A stretch of DNA of 64,000 bases from Bradyrhizobium sp. LTSP849. GTDB lineage: Bacteria; Pseudomonadota; Alphaproteobacteria; Rhizobiales; Xanthobacteraceae. The notes under the pieces are model-generated. The model did no database searches. It was not told the DNA's origin and saw only the letters and a list, made by a program, of their open reading frames with translations. The DNA is taken from NCBI RefSeq assembly GCF_000938255.1, contig NZ_JYMR01000005.1, forward strand, positions 186,001-250,000, given 5' to 3'. The translations under genes and the position numbers were made by a program. This document shows, piece after piece, positions 61,704-64,000 of this stretch (positions within the stretch are counted from its first letter, which is position 1; each line of letters begins with the position of its first letter).

Positions 61704-61709
61704 GGACTG

Positions 61710-62849
61710 CTACCTCTCGTTCGTAAACACGATCGTGCCACTTGCGGCGAACATGCCGCCGACGCCGTGGCACACCGAAATCTTTGCATTCGGCACCTGC
61801 GCCGGCGCAATGCCGCGCATCTGGCGCACGCTCTCTTGCAGCGCGTACATGCCGTACATGCCGGAATGCATGTAGGAGAGGCCGCCGCCATTGGTGTTGA
61901 GCGGCAGCTTGCCGCCGGGCCGCGTATTGCCGTCGGCGATGAACTTGCCGGTCTCTTCGTGCGGCATGAAGCCGAGATCGCCGAGGCCGAACAGCGGCAG
62001 ATGCGCAAAGGCATCGTAGATCATGAGATGGTCGACATCCCTGTGCGCGATGCCGGCCTCCCTGAAGGCCAGCGGCCCCGCGGTTTTGAACGCGCGCGAG
62101 GAATTAAAAGTCTCCATCTGGCTGACCATCGGCGTTTCCACGCTCTCGCCGGTGCCCATGATGTAGACAGGCTTGCGCGGAAAGTCCCTGGCGCGGTCGG
62201 CCGAGGTCAGGATCAGCGCGCCGCCGCCGTCGGTAACGAGGCAGCATTGCAGCAGCCGGAACGGATAGGCGATCATGCGTGAGTTGAGGACGTCGGCGAC
62301 CGTGATCGGGTCCTTCATCATCGCGCGCGGATTTTTGGCGGCCCATTCGCGCTGCACGACAGCAACCGAGGCAAGCTGCTCATGGGTGATGCCGTAGGTC
62401 TTCATGAAGCGCAGCACGGGAATCGGGAACATGCTGGGCGGCCCGTAGACGCCGAACGGTGCCTCGAACTGGCCTTGCAGGCTGTCGGCGGGGATCGAGC
62501 GCGGTGCCTTGCCGATCATCGACTTGCCGCTCTCGGCATGCGTGATCAGCACGGTCTTGCACAGCCCGGCCTCGATCGCCGCCGCCGCGTGGCGGACATG
62601 CAGCATGAACGAGCAGCCGCCGACCGAGGTGCCGTCGACCCAGGTCGGCTTGATGCCGAGATAATGGCAGACCTGCTGCGGCGTCTCGACCGCGGTTGCA
62701 AAGCCGTCGATGTCGGAGAGTTTTAGCCCGGCATCAGCAATGGCATTGAGCGCGGCATCCGCATGAAGCTGGAGCTGCGACACGTTGGGGATGACACCGA
62801 GTTCTGTGGTCTCGGCAGCGCCGACGACGGCGACCTGGTTGCTGCGCAT
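61710..62849 (-). CDS. Thiolase-superfamily protein (SCP-x/Ltp2-like)
   Basis: This 379-residue lipid-transfer-type thiolase begins NQVAVVGAAETTELG. The nucleophile region reads VDGTSVGGCSFMLHVRHAAAAI, and the late motifs are MIYDAFAHLPLFGLGDLG, NTNGGGLSYMHSGMYGMYAL and VCHGVGGMFAASG. The typical NCxSG nucleophile elbow is altered. In steroid side-chain degradation such proteins (Ltp2) pair with DUF35 proteins to act as retro-aldolases. Here a DUF35 gene ends 3 bp upstream, so the two are co-expressed and probably form a complex (inference). The true reaction could be thiolysis or aldol cleavage. Confidence 0.88.
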   Translation of the reverse strand: MRSNQVAVVGAAETTELGVIPNVSQLQLHADAALNAIADAGLKLSDIDGFATAVETPQQVCHYLGIKPTWVDGTSVGGCSFMLHVRHAAAAIEAGLCKTVLITHAESGKSMIGKAPRSIPADSLQGQFEAPFGVYGPPSMFPIPVLRFMKTYGITHEQLASVAVVQREWAAKNPRAMMKDPITVADVLNSRMIAYPFRLLQCCLVTDGGGALILTSADRARDFPRKPVYIMGTGESVETPMVSQMETFNSSRAFKTAGPLAFREAGIAHRDVDHLMIYDAFAHLPLFGLGDLGFMPHEETGKFIADGNTRPGGKLPLNTNGGGLSYMHSGMYGMYALQESVRQMRGIAPAQVPNAKISVCHGVGGMFAASGTIVFTNER

Positions 62850-62852
62850 GGC

Positions 62853-63266
62853 CTATCCCTTCGCCGGACGGAACACGGGGAGGCTGATCTTGTCGTCGAG
62901 TGTCTCGAAGGCGACTTCGAGTTTCATGTTGAGCTCGAGCGCTTCCGGCGTTTGCGGGCAGTCGATGATGTTGCTCATCATCCGCGGCCCCTCCGCAAGC
63001 TCGACCACCGCGATCGCGTAAGGCGGCGTGAAGCCGGGCGCGGCTGGGCGGTGATTGATTACGTAGCTGTACAGAAAGCCCTTGCCGCTCGCCTTGAAGA
63101 TGCTGACCTTGCGTGAGGCGCAGGACGGGCAGAACGGGCGCGGCGGGAAATAGACATGCGCGCAGGCGTCGCAGCGTTGCAGGCGCAACTCGCCTGCTTT
63201 GGTGCCATCCCAGAAATGCTGGGTTTCGGGTGTCGGTTTCGGTCGCGCGCGCTGCGGTTCGGCCAT
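62853..63266 (-). CDS. Zn-ribbon/OB-fold DUF35 protein
   Basis: This 137-residue DUF35 protein has a rubredoxin-like zinc ribbon with Cys32, Cys35, Cys46 and Cys49 (LQRCDACAHVYFPPRPFCPSC) and then an OB-fold (KGFLYSYVINHRPAAPGFTPPYAIAVVEL). The N-terminal ETQHFWDGTKAGELRLQRC helix is the family mark. DUF35 proteins bind acyl-CoA and partner with thiolase-like enzymes. The ATG at 63266, with GGGAGGG upstream, is preferred over longer in-frame starts. It is the first gene of the thiolase/DUF35 operon and divergent from an amidase gene. Confidence 0.92.
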   Translation of the reverse strand: MAEPQRARPKPTPETQHFWDGTKAGELRLQRCDACAHVYFPPRPFCPSCASRKVSIFKASGKGFLYSYVINHRPAAPGFTPPYAIAVVELAEGPRMMSNIIDCPQTPEALELNMKLEVAFETLDDKISLPVFRPAKG

Positions 63267-63386
63267 GTCGGCAAGCCCTCCCAAAGACAGGCTTCGCGCC
63301 CGCCCGTTTCGTTTCTGATGCGACAATCGACCATGGCGCGTCAACGGTCCAGCAATGTGCATGCATGCCATCATGCGCACAATGCT

Positions 63387-63427
63387 TGTGTCGAACTGAG
63401 CCGGCGCTATAGATTGCGCGCGCAATA
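63387..63427 (+). promoter_or_regulatory. Candidate amidase promoter overlapped by a palindrome
   Basis: TTGTGT (63387-63392) and TATAGA (63409-63414), with 16-bp spacing, resemble a sigma-70 promoter. Starting at the end of the -10 box is ATTGCGCGCGCAAT (63414-63427), a perfect 14-bp palindrome ending 15 bp before the amidase ATG. A repressor bound there would block transcription. Confidence 0.4.
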
Positions 63428-63442
63428 TTCCGTGAGACAGAC

Positions 63443-64000
63443 ATGCCCGATTTTCCGACACTGGCGAAGCTCGCCGAAGACCTCGAAAGTGGCCGCACCA
63501 CCTCCCGCAAGCTGGTCGAGGCGTGCATCGCCAGGATCGCCGATCCCGCCGGCGAGGGCCAGCGCACCTTCATCCATGTCGACAAGGACGCCGCGCTCGC
63601 GGCCGCGGATGCCATGGATGCCTTGCGCAAGGTGAAGGCGGCACCGTCGCGCTATGCCGGTATCCCGGTCTCGATCAAGGATCTCTTCGACATCAAGGGC
63701 CAGGTCACGCGCGCCGGCTCCCGCGCGCTCGACGATTCCCCGCCAGCCGAGCAGGATGCCCCGACGGTGGCGCGGCTACGCAAGGCCGGCTTTGTCGTGA
63801 TCGGGCGGACCAACATGACCGAGTTCGCCTATTCCGGCATCGGCATCAATCCGCATTACGGCACGCCGAAAGGCGCCTGGAACCGGGCCGAGGGCCACGT
63901 GCCCGGCGGCTCCTCCTCGGGTGCCGCGGTGTCCGTGCTCGACGGCATGGCGCATGGCGCGCTTGGCACCGACACCGGAGGCTCCTGCCGGATTCCGGCC
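63443..64000 (+). CDS. Amidase (amidase-signature family), 3' end cut by window
   Basis: The first 186 residues of an amidase-signature protein are present: Lys79 in IPVSIKDLFDIKG, cis-Ser near 158 in PGGSSSGAAVSV, and nucleophile Ser181 in GALGTDTGGSCRIPA just before the window end. The frame is open to the edge. The segment TRAGSRALDDSPPAEQDAPTV is typical of catabolic amidases. It is a different subfamily from the amidase at 10-11.4 kb. The ATG at 63443 is the best start, with GTGAGACAG upstream. Confidence 0.93.
   Translation, partial: MPDFPTLAKLAEDLESGRTTSRKLVEACIARIADPAGEGQRTFIHVDKDAALAAADAMDALRKVKAAPSRYAGIPVSIKDLFDIKGQVTRAGSRALDDSPPAEQDAPTVARLRKAGFVVIGRTNMTEFAYSGIGINPHYGTPKGAWNRAEGHVPGGSSSGAAVSVLDGMAHGALGTDTGGSCRIPA

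Overview
The window looks like chromosomal DNA of a slow-growing alphaproteobacterium of the Bradyrhizobium/Nitrobacteraceae type. This rests on the high GC content, the gene repertoire (general L-amino-acid Aap transporter, many acyl-CoA dehydrogenases, ligases and crotonases, DUF1445, DUF6285) and many intergenic inverted-repeat elements. I see no rRNA, tRNA, CRISPR array, phage gene, integrase or insertion sequence. Genes are densely packed; the only gene-free stretch over 300 bp is 41819-42172. Both edges cut genes: an MHS-type permease on the left and an amidase on the right. The genus call is inference.

Left part (1-18 kb). A TetR regulator is divergent from a ferredoxin, cytochrome P450, MHS permease operon (1-3600). 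An RpiR regulator heads an operon for an aminotransferase, an Aap-type binding protein and a racemase-like protein, and faces the two Aap permease genes (3597-9909). The first permease gene has an N-terminal frameshift and no ATPase gene is present. Next come an amidase, an SDR lacking its catalytic Lys, and a tartrate/D-malate dehydrogenase behind a three-half-site dyad. A LysR-headed operon (M20 carbamoylase/amidohydrolase, two 2-hydroxyacid-type dehydrogenases) is divergent from a DUF1445 protein and a five-gene Liv-type ABC transporter. Between them lie two concentric inverted repeats.

Middle part (23-34 kb). A complete four-gene L-threonate/tetronate pathway (otnC divergent from ltnD-otnI-otnK) would yield dihydroxyacetone phosphate. 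It is followed by a chemoreceptor with a clear terminator and an RND efflux pair whose pump gene precedes its adaptor.

Right part (34-64 kb). This is an archipelago of acyl-CoA and monooxygenase genes in short units: a thiolase-like TLP1 protein, a nitronate monooxygenase, a Baeyer-Villiger monooxygenase, a GST, a flavin reductase, two acyl-CoA dehydrogenases, three crotonases, two acyl-CoA ligases, several SDRs and a thiolase/DUF35 pair. The most interesting signal is a split version of the animal ACAD10/ACAD11 architecture: an ACAD11-like dehydrogenase (40544-41818), an APH-type kinase (45768-46754) and DUF6285 (46758-47135). These suggest 4-hydroxyacyl-CoA catabolism through a phosphorylated intermediate, as in the levulinate (Lva) pathway. 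PEP carboxylase (ppc), YccF and a Tat-exported gluconolactonase-like protein are interspersed.

Intergenic spaces hold at least four families of roughly 75-120 bp inverted repeats, several of them in multiple copies.
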